Source: Methanosarcina acetivorans C2A (lineage in GTDB: Archaea > Halobacteriota > Methanosarcinia > Methanosarcinales > Methanosarcinaceae). From it: a stretch of DNA of 64,000 nucleotides. This document shows, in pieces, positions 36,481-44,448 of the stretch. How positions within the stretch are numbered: the first letter of the stretch is position 1; the number at the start of each line of letters is the position of its first letter. Made by a program: the position numbers and the translations under genes. The stretch is taken from positions 5,332,001 through 5,396,000 of the forward strand of contig NC_003552.1 of the NCBI RefSeq assembly GCF_000007345.1. Direction: 5' to 3'. Under the pieces are notes generated by a model that searched no databases, was not told the DNA's origin, and saw only the letters and a program-made list of their open reading frames with translations.

Positions 36481-36813
36481 TTAGATTTTAAGCCTGAAAT
36501 AGGAGCCAGGAGTATTTTAAAACAGCATCTTCAAAAAATATAAAAAAATACATAAGAAATGAGAAAATACGTCTACTTAACCATATTTTAAGTCCGGCCA
36601 TATGCCGAAATATTTACCTTATGTTATTTCCTTCAGATCCCATTAGAATCATGCAGGATTAAGAATCAATGGACGAAATAAAGGAAGACTGAAAGAAAGT
36701 CAGAATGAATGAGATCCGTTCTTACCTGGAAATCCTGTAAACTTTCGAGTTAAAAAGTAATAGCTGCGAAGTATTGGACTAAAATGAGACAAAAACCTGG
36801 GGTATTACAAAAA

Positions 36814-37053
36814 ATGACAAAAATGTTTACATTTTCTGCAATGGTAAAAAAAGAGAATGAGCAGTACGTATCTTCATGCCTGGAACTGGAAATATCAAGT
36901 TAGGGTAAAACGATTGAAGAAGCGGTTTCGAACCTGAAAGAAGCAGTTGAACTTCATATAGAAAAAGAGAACATCGACCTTCCGATCAAACGCCCGTTTC
37001 TGACAACTTTTAAAGTGGCAGGAAAAGATTTCCGAGAGAAAAAAATGCCGTGA
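36814..37053 (+). pseudogene. HicB-like gene with in-frame TAG codon (possible pyrrolysine readthrough)
   Basis: From ATG 36814 to TGA 37051 the frame is open for 79 codons except one TAG at 36901-36903 (codon 30). Both sides are clearly HicB-like: FSAMVKKENEQYVSSCLELE before it and GKTIEEAVSNLKEAVELHIE after it. The TAG falls where the family usually has Gln or a similar residue just before the G-x-T turn. In Methanosarcina UAG can be decoded as pyrrolysine, so readthrough to a full-length protein is possible. A simple CAG to TAG mutation is the more cautious reading. No HicA partner is seen. Confidence 0.7.
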
Positions 37054-37066
37054 AAACATTGTGAGA

Positions 37067-37259
37067 AGAAGCCCGGAGGCACTGATATCCACTTTTGCTG
37101 AGTCCCCCAACACAGCAAGCCCTGAAGATATGCTCCCCCAAGCATATTGATCCAGAGCAGGATCAATGGCCCCCAAGCATTTCTGTTTATATTATACCCT
37201 ACTCACTTCCCAACTCCACGAATATAACATTATACCATTGGCTATTTTAAATTAATTAT
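37067..37259 (-). ncRNA. Candidate structured RNA gene, copy A, with promoter
   Basis: First of three related units. On the minus strand: a 14-mer ATAATTAATTTAAA (37246-37259), about 18 bases on a TATA-like GTTATATT (37220-37227), then a transcript ending near CCGGGCTTCTTC. Three hairpins are predicted: TTGATCC/GGATCAA around TGCTCT; TATGCT/AGCATA around a G-rich loop; TTGCTG/CAGCAA around TGTTGGGGGACT. T-runs follow. Indels between copies are not multiples of three, so it is not coding. Strand is inferred from the conserved upstream box. Confidence 0.6.
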
Positions 37260-37479
37260 CCAAAATTTTGTTTTTAAACAAAAATTAATTTAGCTTTGAA
37301 ATATTCAAAGTAAAATAAAGATTTAAGGAGAAAAATTCAGCTGTCAGACTCTGTGCTTCACCCTTCAAAATCAGTAGACTGCGACAAAGAACAAGAAAAT
37401 AGAGAAACAAAGAGTATAAAAAAAGTGAAAAAATGAAGTAGAGAACAGAGGAAAAAGACGGAAGAAAAAATAGTTTCAG

Positions 37480-37681
37480 AGAAGCCCGGAGATGCTGCGT
37501 CCGTTTGCTGCTCCCTCAACACAGCAACCCTGAAGATATGTTCCCCCAAACATAACTGTTCAGAGCAGAACCAACGCCTCCAGGCGGTTTTTTTAGGTGG
37601 CAGATTGTATCGGTAGATTATCCCATCTTACTTCCAAACTCCAGTATATACTAATAGCGGAAATTATTTTAAATTAATTAT
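37480..37681 (-). ncRNA. Candidate structured RNA gene, copy B, with promoter
   Basis: Second unit. The same 14-mer lies at 37668-37681, a TATA-like GTATATAC at 37644-37651, and the conserved 3' half ends at CCGGGCTTCT (37480). Hairpin 2 is ATGTT-TGGGGG-AACAT, where copy A has a C-G pair in place of a T-A pair, a compensatory change. Hairpin 3 is TTGCTG/CAGCAA. A GC stem plus T7 (about 37576-37593) would look like a terminator on the plus strand, the one point against the minus-strand reading. Confidence 0.6.
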
Positions 37682-37931
37682 ATCAAAAATTGTTCTGTTA
37701 CAAAGTATTTTGTGTTATAAAAAGTTTCAAAGCCAGCATAAATTATTCTCTAATTCTAATTTTTAACCAGAAATACTCAGCAAAAGTGTTCGTAGAAAAG
37801 CAAATGAGTATTGACAATAGCAAAAACAGATTGAAAGTATGCAAAAATAGGAAGAAAGCGACCAAAAATTGAATACAAAAATAGAACATAAACATGTTCG
37901 AAAGCACTGAAAACAAATATTGAACATAAGA

Positions 37932-38137
37932 AGAAGCCCGGTGTCCCATTTATCCCTTACCGCATCCCCCAACACAGCAGCTCTGAAAATATATTCCCAT
38001 CAAACATACTACCAGAGCAGGAACAGGCAACTCCGGGCAATTCTTTAACAATCCGCCTAATACTTCGCTATTCGATCGTCCCTATGTCTTCCAGCTCCAC
38101 TTATAACTAAGAATGTAAGATACTTTAAATTAATTAT
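37932..38137 (-). ncRNA. Candidate structured RNA gene, copy C, with promoter
   Basis: Third and most diverged unit. The 14-mer is at 38124-38137 and a TATA-like TTATAAG lies 17 bases downstream. The conserved blocks CCTGCTCTGG, TTTTCAGAGCTGCTGTGTTGGGGGA (in pieces) and CCGGGCTTCT are present in the same order. Hairpins 2 and 3 remain possible through G-T pairs. Similarity to the other copies continues about 50 bases upstream of the 14-mer. tRNA-Gln follows at 38305. Confidence 0.55.
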
Positions 38138-38304
38138 ATGAAAAATTCTTCTCAAACAAAAAATAGAGGCAGGCAAAATTTTTCAATGCCAACAAACTAC
38201 ATTTTAAATAATTGAAAGTAGAACTATAAATACCACAAAAAAGTCCGAAAATGGCACAAAAATTAAGTACATGAATTAAGCTATAAGTAAAAGCTTTCAC
38301 GTGC

Positions 38305-38377
38305 AGTCCTGTAGGGTAGTGGTCAATCCTTCGGGCCTTTGGAGCCCGGGACAGCGGTTCGAATCCGCTCAGGACTA
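38305..38377 (+). tRNA. tRNA-Gln (anticodon TTG)
   Basis: Acceptor arms AGTCCTG and CAGGACT pair, with discriminator A. The anticodon stem CGGGC/GCCCG encloses loop CTTTGGA, giving anticodon TTG, which reads CAA. The T-arm GCGG-TTCGAAT-CCGC is canonical. No intron and no encoded CCA. Confidence 0.95.
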
Positions 38378-38425
38378 TACTACTTTTTTGAATTGGTCAA
38401 CTAAGACGTAGAAAAGACTTATTTT

Positions 38426-39216
38426 TTACATTTCAGCCAGTTCCTTTCGCATTTTTCTTCTGAATATCTGTTCATACATCCAGCCGATAGCACTGTAAAC
38501 AGGATTTACCGGCATATCCACGTAATATTTTGTTCCCGGACTAAGCCAGCCTCTCTCTTTCCAGTATGTATAATCAGCAGGGGAAATCTGGGAAAGTTCA
38601 CCAAAGTTTGCCTTCTGAGTACGGAAAATCAGTATATCCTGAAGTCCCGGGAATCGGCGCTCTTTCTTGAGGGAATTATAAAAAAGAGATGCAGCTTCCT
38701 CAAGCTTCCGGTTATTCTCCTGTTTCTTCTTTTTGGAAATTGGTTCTCGAGTTACTATACCAACACTTGAAGATACCTCAAAACCCCATAACCCAGCTAC
38801 CAGTTCCAGGTAATCGAGAACCTCCTTAAGGATAATAACTCCGGCAGTAGAGAGAAGAGGGATTTTTTATAGAAGAAACGCGGGCGATGAAAAATATATG
38901 AGAAACGATCGATGAATGTTTTCATGAGCGCAGAAACATTCATGCCATATACAGGCGTAGCAAAGATTACTCCGTCAGCTGCATGCATTTTCTGTTCAAT
39001 AATAGGAGTGTCGTCTTTACATGGACAATGATCCTCGCCTTCAGAAAAACAGACAAGGCAACCACGACATTGGGAAAAAATTGCATCTTTGAGCATCAGA
39101 TACTCGAATTCAACGCCACCCATAGGCTGCATGAACTCTTCTATCTTTTTTGCCGCCTGATAAGTATTGCATTTTCGAGGGCTACCCATGATAACCAGAA
39201 CTTTCATGATTTGCAA
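38426..39216 (-). pseudogene. Frameshifted flavodoxin-fold NAD(P)H-dependent oxidoreductase (iron-sulfur flavoprotein type)
   Basis: From 39216 the frame reads MKVLVIMGSPRKCNTYQAAKK (start probably ATG at 39207), the FMN-phosphate-binding loop. It continues with CRGCLVCFSEGEDHCPCKDD, a compact cysteine motif as in iron-sulfur flavoproteins, and FATPVYGMNVSALMKTFIDRFSY, the second flavin loop. After FFYKK it shifts frame at a run of six A on the coding strand (T run at 38863-38868). In the shifted frame sense resumes as PLLSTAGVIILKEVLDYLE and runs to RRKMRKELAEM at 38426. One added A would restore about 263 residues. Slippage, real inactivation or a sequencing error are all possible. Confidence 0.75.
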
Positions 39217-39269
39217 TCACCCAATTTTTCCAACAATATACAAATTTCAAACTTTGCTATTGTTCAAGT

Positions 39270-39992
39270 TTATTCAATAATTATTACCTTATTAGTATTA
39301 CCATAAGGTTTTCTTATAAGGAGCGATTTGTTTTCCAGTTTTTGTAACAATCTGCTTACCTTTACTTTTGAAAGACCGGACTCAAGTACAAGTTCGCTTT
39401 GCAGTATCTGTTTTTTTTCGTAAACGATTAAATATATTTTTTTTTCATCTCCTTCAAGAAGGTCAGACGCAATTTTCCTTTTGTGTTCGGCTTTATTGAA
39501 CGAGAACTGGCCGGTTTCATGAAATGGAAATTTATCAGCTTTATATGTCAATGATACTGCCTTTTCAAAGTCAAGTTCTGATTCTTCAGGAGTTTCAATT
39601 TCTTCTTGAGCAATATCATTACCAACTGCATTGTTACAGTTCACTTTGTTATAGTCTACTCTGTTAGAGTCTACTTTATTTGCATAATCTTCATCATGAT
39701 AAAGTGAAATTTGGTTTCCGATTACTGTTTCTGTAACTTCCGGGGTTGTTATTTTTTGAGCTACTTCCATGCTTGTAGTGAGCATGGTCAGGCTATAAGT
39801 TCCCATAGAAGTTAGAACAAGCATAATAATTACTTTATTCATCGTGAACATTTTTGGGACAGCAACGGCAAAAGGCTGTTCATCGCTCAGAGAAACAGAA
39901 AGACTTGTGATTCCCTGGGAAAAAAGAAGTAAAGATAGAGAAAACAATGAAGCTGCAAGAATTATTGCATATGCCAGTTCTTTCTTATTCAC
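39270..39992 (-). CDS. Membrane-anchored winged-helix regulator
   Basis: About 240 residues. Two N-terminal membrane spans (about 6-28 and 50-72: AIILAASLFSLSLLLFS and VIIMLVLTSMGTYSLTML) are followed by an acidic, Asn-rich linker. The C-terminal winged helix of the MarR/archaeal type starts at about residue 175 (GDEKKIYLIVYEKKQILQSELVLESGLSKVKVSRLLQKLENK in pieces). The GTG at 39992 is preferred over a TTG at 40013, with GGGGA about 7 bases upstream; it overlaps the previous gene by 8 bases. Such proteins may sense the envelope and bind DNA from the membrane. It is probably the last gene of an exporter cluster; targets unknown. Confidence 0.75.
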   Translation of the reverse strand: MNKKELAYAIILAASLFSLSLLLFSQGITSLSVSLSDEQPFAVAVPKMFTMNKVIIMLVLTSMGTYSLTMLTTSMEVAQKITTPEVTETVIGNQISLYHDEDYANKVDSNRVDYNKVNCNNAVGNDIAQEEIETPEESELDFEKAVSLTYKADKFPFHETGQFSFNKAEHKRKIASDLLEGDEKKIYLIVYEKKQILQSELVLESGLSKVKVSRLLQKLENKSLLIRKPYGNTNKVIIIE

Positions 39993-40614
39993 TGTAATTC
40001 CCCGATGAACCAATGGCTATAACTCCGCGATGCCGGAGAGATGAATTATCTTTATCCGTTATGACTACAGAGAGTACGGAAGCATTCTCGCCTTCTACAC
40101 AAATACTGTATTCGCTGTTATTTTCACGGTTACTGTTATTCAAAAGTTCTCTGTAGTATGAAACCGTTTCATTGTCGCCGTTTAATATCTTTTCCAGTTC
40201 ATCATACGAGATAGTTACCGAATTAGATGATGCTGAAGAGTATACTATATAGGGACCAGGCGTAACAAGCGAGGCTTCTAGCTGATAGAATGGATATACG
40301 GAAGTCCAATCAAAATCGATGTTGTTTTCATTTATGGAATTTTCAAAGGAATCTACTGTTTCGGAACCTATCAGTGTTACCTCATCATCAAATAAAACAT
40401 TGTCAGGATATTCACGCTTAATCTCCGACAATACATTTTCCACTTCATCGGTGATGAGATACCGTGGAATAATCATTCCAGTAGGGTTTGCTTCTATCAC
40501 AACAAACGTACTGTTTTCCTCAGGAAGGCTTTTACTACCTGCATAACCAAGTGCAATAGCAATTATGCATATTGCCAGCAAAAAGACTACCGCACTAGTT
40601 TTATATGCTTTCAT
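39985..40614 (-). CDS. Secreted or membrane-anchored hypothetical protein
   Basis: A 209-residue protein with an N-terminal signal or anchor (about residues 8-26, AVVFLLAICIIAIALGYAG) and a long extracytoplasmic part rich in Asn, Ser, Glu and Asp. It has many N-x-S/T sites (for example NNSNRENNS and DNSSL), as in glycosylated archaeal surface proteins. No domain recognised. It overlaps the downstream winged-helix regulator by 8 bases, so the pair is translationally coupled; a function as sensor or ligand-binding partner of that regulator is only a guess from position. Confidence 0.7.
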   Translation of the reverse strand: MKAYKTSAVVFLLAICIIAIALGYAGSKSLPEENSTFVVIEANPTGMIIPRYLITDEVENVLSEIKREYPDNVLFDDEVTLIGSETVDSFENSINENNIDFDWTSVYPFYQLEASLVTPGPYIVYSSASSNSVTISYDELEKILNGDNETVSYYRELLNNSNRENNSEYSICVEGENASVLSVVITDKDNSSLRHRGVIAIGSSGNYSE

Positions 40615-40835
40615 AACGAAATCATCTCTCAGGTTTTAAATGTCGTAACGGTTTATAAACAAGCTCAACTCTTATAATTATATACATCAGTTAAAAATAT
40701 ATATCTGCCCGATAAGAAATATCAAAAAAATACCTGTGTATATTTCGCCATTAATCACCTCCTTAAAAGATATAATAATTCTGCAAAGTTTGAATAGTTC
40801 CAGAGCCTGCAGTGCCATTCATTTTTGTATTAAAC

Positions 40836-41828
40836 TCATCTGATATCCTGTCTCATGAAAAACAGATATGTTGCTACAAGCGAAACTATCGCCCACACAA
40901 GCATTGAGATAATATTGCTTATCTTGCCCGATAGAATTTCGAACATATCGGTTTCACCCTGGGGATCGTCTCCTAAAATGGCGCTGGAAATCTGTTCATA
41001 ATTTTGAGTCGGTGATAGGAAAGATTCTATCGTATTTTGGATCTTCCATTTTTTTTGATATTTAGCAAATGAGCTTTCTTCTTCGCTAACTACAACGGTG
41101 AAAGAATCGGAAGTAACTGTGTTACCGTAAAACACCGCATCGTCTATTGGAACCATTGCATCTGAAACTATGCCTGCAAAGGAAGTTATTATCATTGTAC
41201 TTAAGACCCAGAACATGAATGAGTAAAGTATAGAGTTTGTTCCGTTTTCAGAAACAGTTGAGAAGAATATGCTTATTCCTAAAAAAGTAATGAGATAGAG
41301 CATTGATATTATCATAAATAAGATTACAGCAACAAAGTCAGATCCGGTTAAGGTCACTCCCATAATTAGTGCGCAGGCGATTAAAAGTATGGATGTGATG
41401 GCAAGTGTTAATACTAATACCCCAATCTTCCCAAGAAATTTACCGTTAATAACATCTTCCCGGTACAGAGGATAGGACAAAAGTAATTTCAAGTTACCTC
41501 TTTCTTTTTCTCCTGAAACTGTATTATATCCGAGGATTATCGCCATTATTGCCCCTATTATCCCTATATTTGACACCATTTCCCGAAATACTACTGCTGT
41601 CAGCTTAGGTTCGGGGAAATAAGTGAAAACATCGTTTTCTTCGAGACCCTGAGTGTCAGCCTGAAGTTTTTGATACCTGTCAAGTTGTTTGTCATAATTA
41701 TTGATGCCCGTAATAGAAGATACCAGCATCAGCACCAAAAATATTCCGAATATAATCAGGAATGTTTTACTCTTTAAACTATCAAAAAACTCCTTTTTTG
41801 CAATTACAGCGATTTTATTATTTACCAT
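40836..41828 (-). CDS. ABC-2-type transporter permease
   Basis: Membrane subunit of an ABC exporter, 330 residues and about six membrane segments. It begins NKIAVIAKKEFFDSLKSKTFL, typical of ABC-2 permeases, followed by a first span and an extracytoplasmic loop rich in charged residues (about 45-90). The cytoplasmic motif SGEKERGNLKLLLSYPLYRED (about 125-145) is the coupling region that contacts the ATPase. A second extracytoplasmic segment lies at about 235-290. The gene starts one base after the ATPase gene ends, so they form one transcript. Substrate unknown. Confidence 0.88.
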   Translation of the reverse strand: MVNNKIAVIAKKEFFDSLKSKTFLIIFGIFLVLMLVSSITGINNYDKQLDRYQKLQADTQGLEENDVFTYFPEPKLTAVVFREMVSNIGIIGAIMAIILGYNTVSGEKERGNLKLLLSYPLYREDVINGKFLGKIGVLVLTLAITSILLIACALIMGVTLTGSDFVAVILFMIISMLYLITFLGISIFFSTVSENGTNSILYSFMFWVLSTMIITSFAGIVSDAMVPIDDAVFYGNTVTSDSFTVVVSEEESSFAKYQKKWKIQNTIESFLSPTQNYEQISSAILGDDPQGETDMFEILSGKISNIISMLVWAIVSLVATYLFFMRQDIR

Positions 41829-42731
41829 TTAAGCCACCTGGTAATATTTCTCAAAAATATCGTACAGATCTTCCTTCTCATACTCAAGAGTCAGAACAGG
41901 AACATTATTTTCATTCATCATAGAATCAAGAGATTCCCTGATGTCTGTATCAGACGTGATTTTAAACACACTACCCTGTTGAAAAAATGAGATCTCTTTT
42001 CTTGATTTGAGAATTGATGCTGTTTTTTCAACGTTTTTAGTCTCAAGGAGTATGCAATTACTTTTTTCTTGCTTGCAAAGGTTCTCAAATGTGTCATATG
42101 CTGCTAATTTCCCCTGCTTCATAATAGCAATTTTCGAGCAGATACCTTTAATCTCGGACAAAACATGAGAAGAGATTACTATTGCAATTCCCCTGTCGTT
42201 TAAGCTTTTTAAAAGCATGTTCATCTCTATTCGGGCTTTGGGGTCGAGCCCTGATGTAGGCTCGTCAAGAAAGATTACTTTGGGGTCTTTAACAAGAGCC
42301 TGTGCAAAACCTATTCTTTGTATCATTCCTTTGGAGAATTCACCAACCTTCTTATCTGCCCATTTGCCCATACCGACAAGTTCAAGAAGTTCCGGCACTT
42401 TGGATTTATCGGCATCCGCAAGCTCAGAAAAATATTCGAGGTTTTGTTTTGCGGTTAAATTTTCATAATAAACAGTGTTGTCCGGAAGAAAACTTATATT
42501 CTTTTTTAAATCCATCATATTTTTTTCAATATCCTTACCACAAATTTTTATACTTCCCGAGGTCTGCATAGTCAGCCCTGCAAGCATTACAAGAAGCGTT
42601 GTTTTACCTGCCCCGTTATGGCCTAAAAGCCCGATCAGGTCACCTTCGTAAATATCAAGTGATACGTTGTCCACCGCCGTCAGGTCCCCATATCTCTTGG
42701 TGAGATTGTCGATCTCAAGAACTTTCTCCAT
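41829..42731 (-). CDS. ABC-2-type transporter ATP-binding protein
   Basis: ATPase of the exporter, 300 residues. Walker A GHNGAGKTT lies at about 37-45, the signature region EFSKGMIQRIGFAQAL at about 137-152 (FSKG where LSGG is usual, common in this drug/peptide-export class), and Walker B VIFLDEPTSGLDP at about 158-170, with a switch His in SSHVLSE. The last 80 residues form the variable C-terminal domain of this class. It is sandwiched between the NEW3-domain protein gene (2-base gap) and the permease gene (no gap). Confidence 0.93.
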   Translation of the reverse strand: MEKVLEIDNLTKRYGDLTAVDNVSLDIYEGDLIGLLGHNGAGKTTLLVMLAGLTMQTSGSIKICGKDIEKNMMDLKKNISFLPDNTVYYENLTAKQNLEYFSELADADKSKVPELLELVGMGKWADKKVGEFSKGMIQRIGFAQALVKDPKVIFLDEPTSGLDPKARIEMNMLLKSLNDRGIAIVISSHVLSEIKGICSKIAIMKQGKLAAYDTFENLCKQEKSNCILLETKNVEKTASILKSRKEISFFQQGSVFKITSDTDIRESLDSMMNENNVPVLTLEYEKEDLYDIFEKYYQVA

Positions 42732-42733
42732 GT

Positions 42734-43972
42734 TTATCTTCTCCCATACTTTTTGAATACGAAAAACAAACCTGCGATTACTAAAACAATGATTATTATT
42801 CCAATCCAGGCTGAATTTGATTGCGATTTTACGTTAACTCTTAACTTCGTTTCTTCAGTCTCTACATTATCAGCCACTCCTTTTAGATCCACAAAATAAT
42901 CCCCGTTTTCGGTTTCGGAGGGTATACGGATTGTCAGGTCTACGGTCTCATATTCTTTTGACTTTATGAGATCGATTTTTTTCTCTGAAACATGGATTTC
43001 CCAGCTATCCATTGGGGATTTGATATCAAGTCCGATATCCTTCAGGTCCACATCACCGGAATTGAAGATCCTTACAGGTATGACAATTTCAGATCCGCTC
43101 TTGCCTGAAACATAGATTTTAGATAACTGGATAGCAAGCTTTTCAATGGATTTGCTGGAATTCTCTTCCACAATGAAAGGGAAAATTAAAACAGCTGATG
43201 ACCTGCCGGAAGCATTTACAGAAAAATTATATTCTCCCGGAGTGCAATCTTTATCGATTCTTAGCTCAATATTAACATCTTTTGTTTCTTTTGGATTCAA
43301 TTTTATTTTATTAATTCGATAATCTCCGTAAGTAAACTTATGCGTATAAAACTCAGATTCGCTTGCTTCCAGGCAAACTGTCTCACCTATACAGCCATTG
43401 TTGTTGATTTTTAAAGGAATATTAACAGTCTCGCTCTGAGATATAAGTAGAAATTCAGGGGCAGTTGTTGACATATTAATTTCTGAAAAAAGATCCTTTT
43501 TTGACCAGACTTTTAGTTTGAGTTTCCCAAGCCCTGTATCATTGACACTGATGGCAATTGACGAATTTAAAAAAATGATCTTATCTTTAAGTTCTCTAAT
43601 TTCTTTAGACCCGCTAAAGGATCTTAGTTGGTAAAACTTTTCTGAACTTTCAAAACCGACTTTTTTATCAAATGTTACCAGTTCAATAAAACCGGTTCCG
43701 TTTTCCTGGAAGTTACGGCTATAGCTTATAGCATAACTTCCCAGTTCTATTTTTTCATTTGCAGATAAGTTGATGTTTTCTTCAAGCCACTCATTGTCAT
43801 TAAATTCACCTGTATTAAATTCATTAATGTTTATAATTTCAATTGATTTAGCAGTAGCTAAAAAGGTAAACGTAACAAGCACGGAAATAAATAAAAGTAA
43901 AGATAACAATGCAGTTACTTTATTTTGTATTTTCAAAATTTTACATCTCATGTTATAATATCCATGACCCAT
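42734..43972 (-). CDS. NEW3-domain surface protein of the ABC exporter operon
   Basis: A 412-residue protein exported to the cell surface. The N-terminal signal or anchor lies at about 20-42 (LLSLLLFISVLVTFTFLATA); ATG 43948 (MRCKILK) is a more likely start than 43972. The extracytoplasmic part has beta-rich repeats of the NPCBM-associated NEW3 type at about 180-270 and 290-380, seen in NIPLKINNNGCIGETVCL and VIPVRIFNSGDVDLKDIGLD. A C-terminal membrane span (IGIIIIVLVIAGLFFVFKKYG) is followed by GRR. Together with the ATPase and permease it forms an operon found in archaea, in which the NEW3 protein may bind the exported substrate or cell envelope. Confidence 0.8.
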   Translation of the reverse strand: MGHGYYNMRCKILKIQNKVTALLSLLLFISVLVTFTFLATAKSIEIININEFNTGEFNDNEWLEENINLSANEKIELGSYAISYSRNFQENGTGFIELVTFDKKVGFESSEKFYQLRSFSGSKEIRELKDKIIFLNSSIAISVNDTGLGKLKLKVWSKKDLFSEINMSTTAPEFLLISQSETVNIPLKINNNGCIGETVCLEASESEFYTHKFTYGDYRINKIKLNPKETKDVNIELRIDKDCTPGEYNFSVNASGRSSAVLIFPFIVEENSSKSIEKLAIQLSKIYVSGKSGSEIVIPVRIFNSGDVDLKDIGLDIKSPMDSWEIHVSEKKIDLIKSKEYETVDLTIRIPSETENGDYFVDLKGVADNVETEETKLRVNVKSQSNSAWIGIIIIVLVIAGLFFVFKKYGRR

Positions 43973-44448
43973 TTTTTAAGTTCGGCAATATCTAGGTTGA
44001 AACAGTATTTTGATTTAACCTGAAACCAGTTGCAGAAACGTGAAACTCGTTGATACAGCATTTAACTGCAGAATTATTTTCAAAAAATAGAACTGGTTTT
44101 ACGGAGAATTGCTCACCTGAAAACCAGCATATTCAAATTTTTAAGCCATAACCCAAAAGCCGGCAGAGAAATAAAATTATTGCAGGGCCAATAGAGTAAC
44201 TTTGATTTATAGCAGGAACAAAAACCAGAGAAAAGCAGTTTCTTGGCGACTGGAAATCTGAAAATTCAAAGAAAATTTCAATTATAGAAACCAAGAGTAA
44301 TTATATAACCATTAAAAAGGTACTGAAATAAGGAAAAAATAAAGCGGAAAAAGGAATTCAGTTCTTAATTTTTTCTTGCTGAAACGCTTTCCACCTTTTT
44401 AATTTTAGGAAATGTCAGAATCTTTCTGGGGGTTAAAGAATTACTTCT
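43973..44448. other. Divergent intergenic region
   Basis: About 475 AT-rich bases between the ABC operon (minus) and the PAS sensor gene (plus). Promoters for both must lie here; TATA-like runs near 44290-44310 are candidates for the sensor gene. No repeat, RNA gene or reading frame recognised. Confidence 0.4.

Noticed and set aside
36895-37176. Minus-strand reading frames through the first RNA-like unit (similar ones at 37358-37549 and 37763-37975)
   Set aside because: The frame is not the same in the three copies because indels are not multiples of three; conservation is at RNA level.
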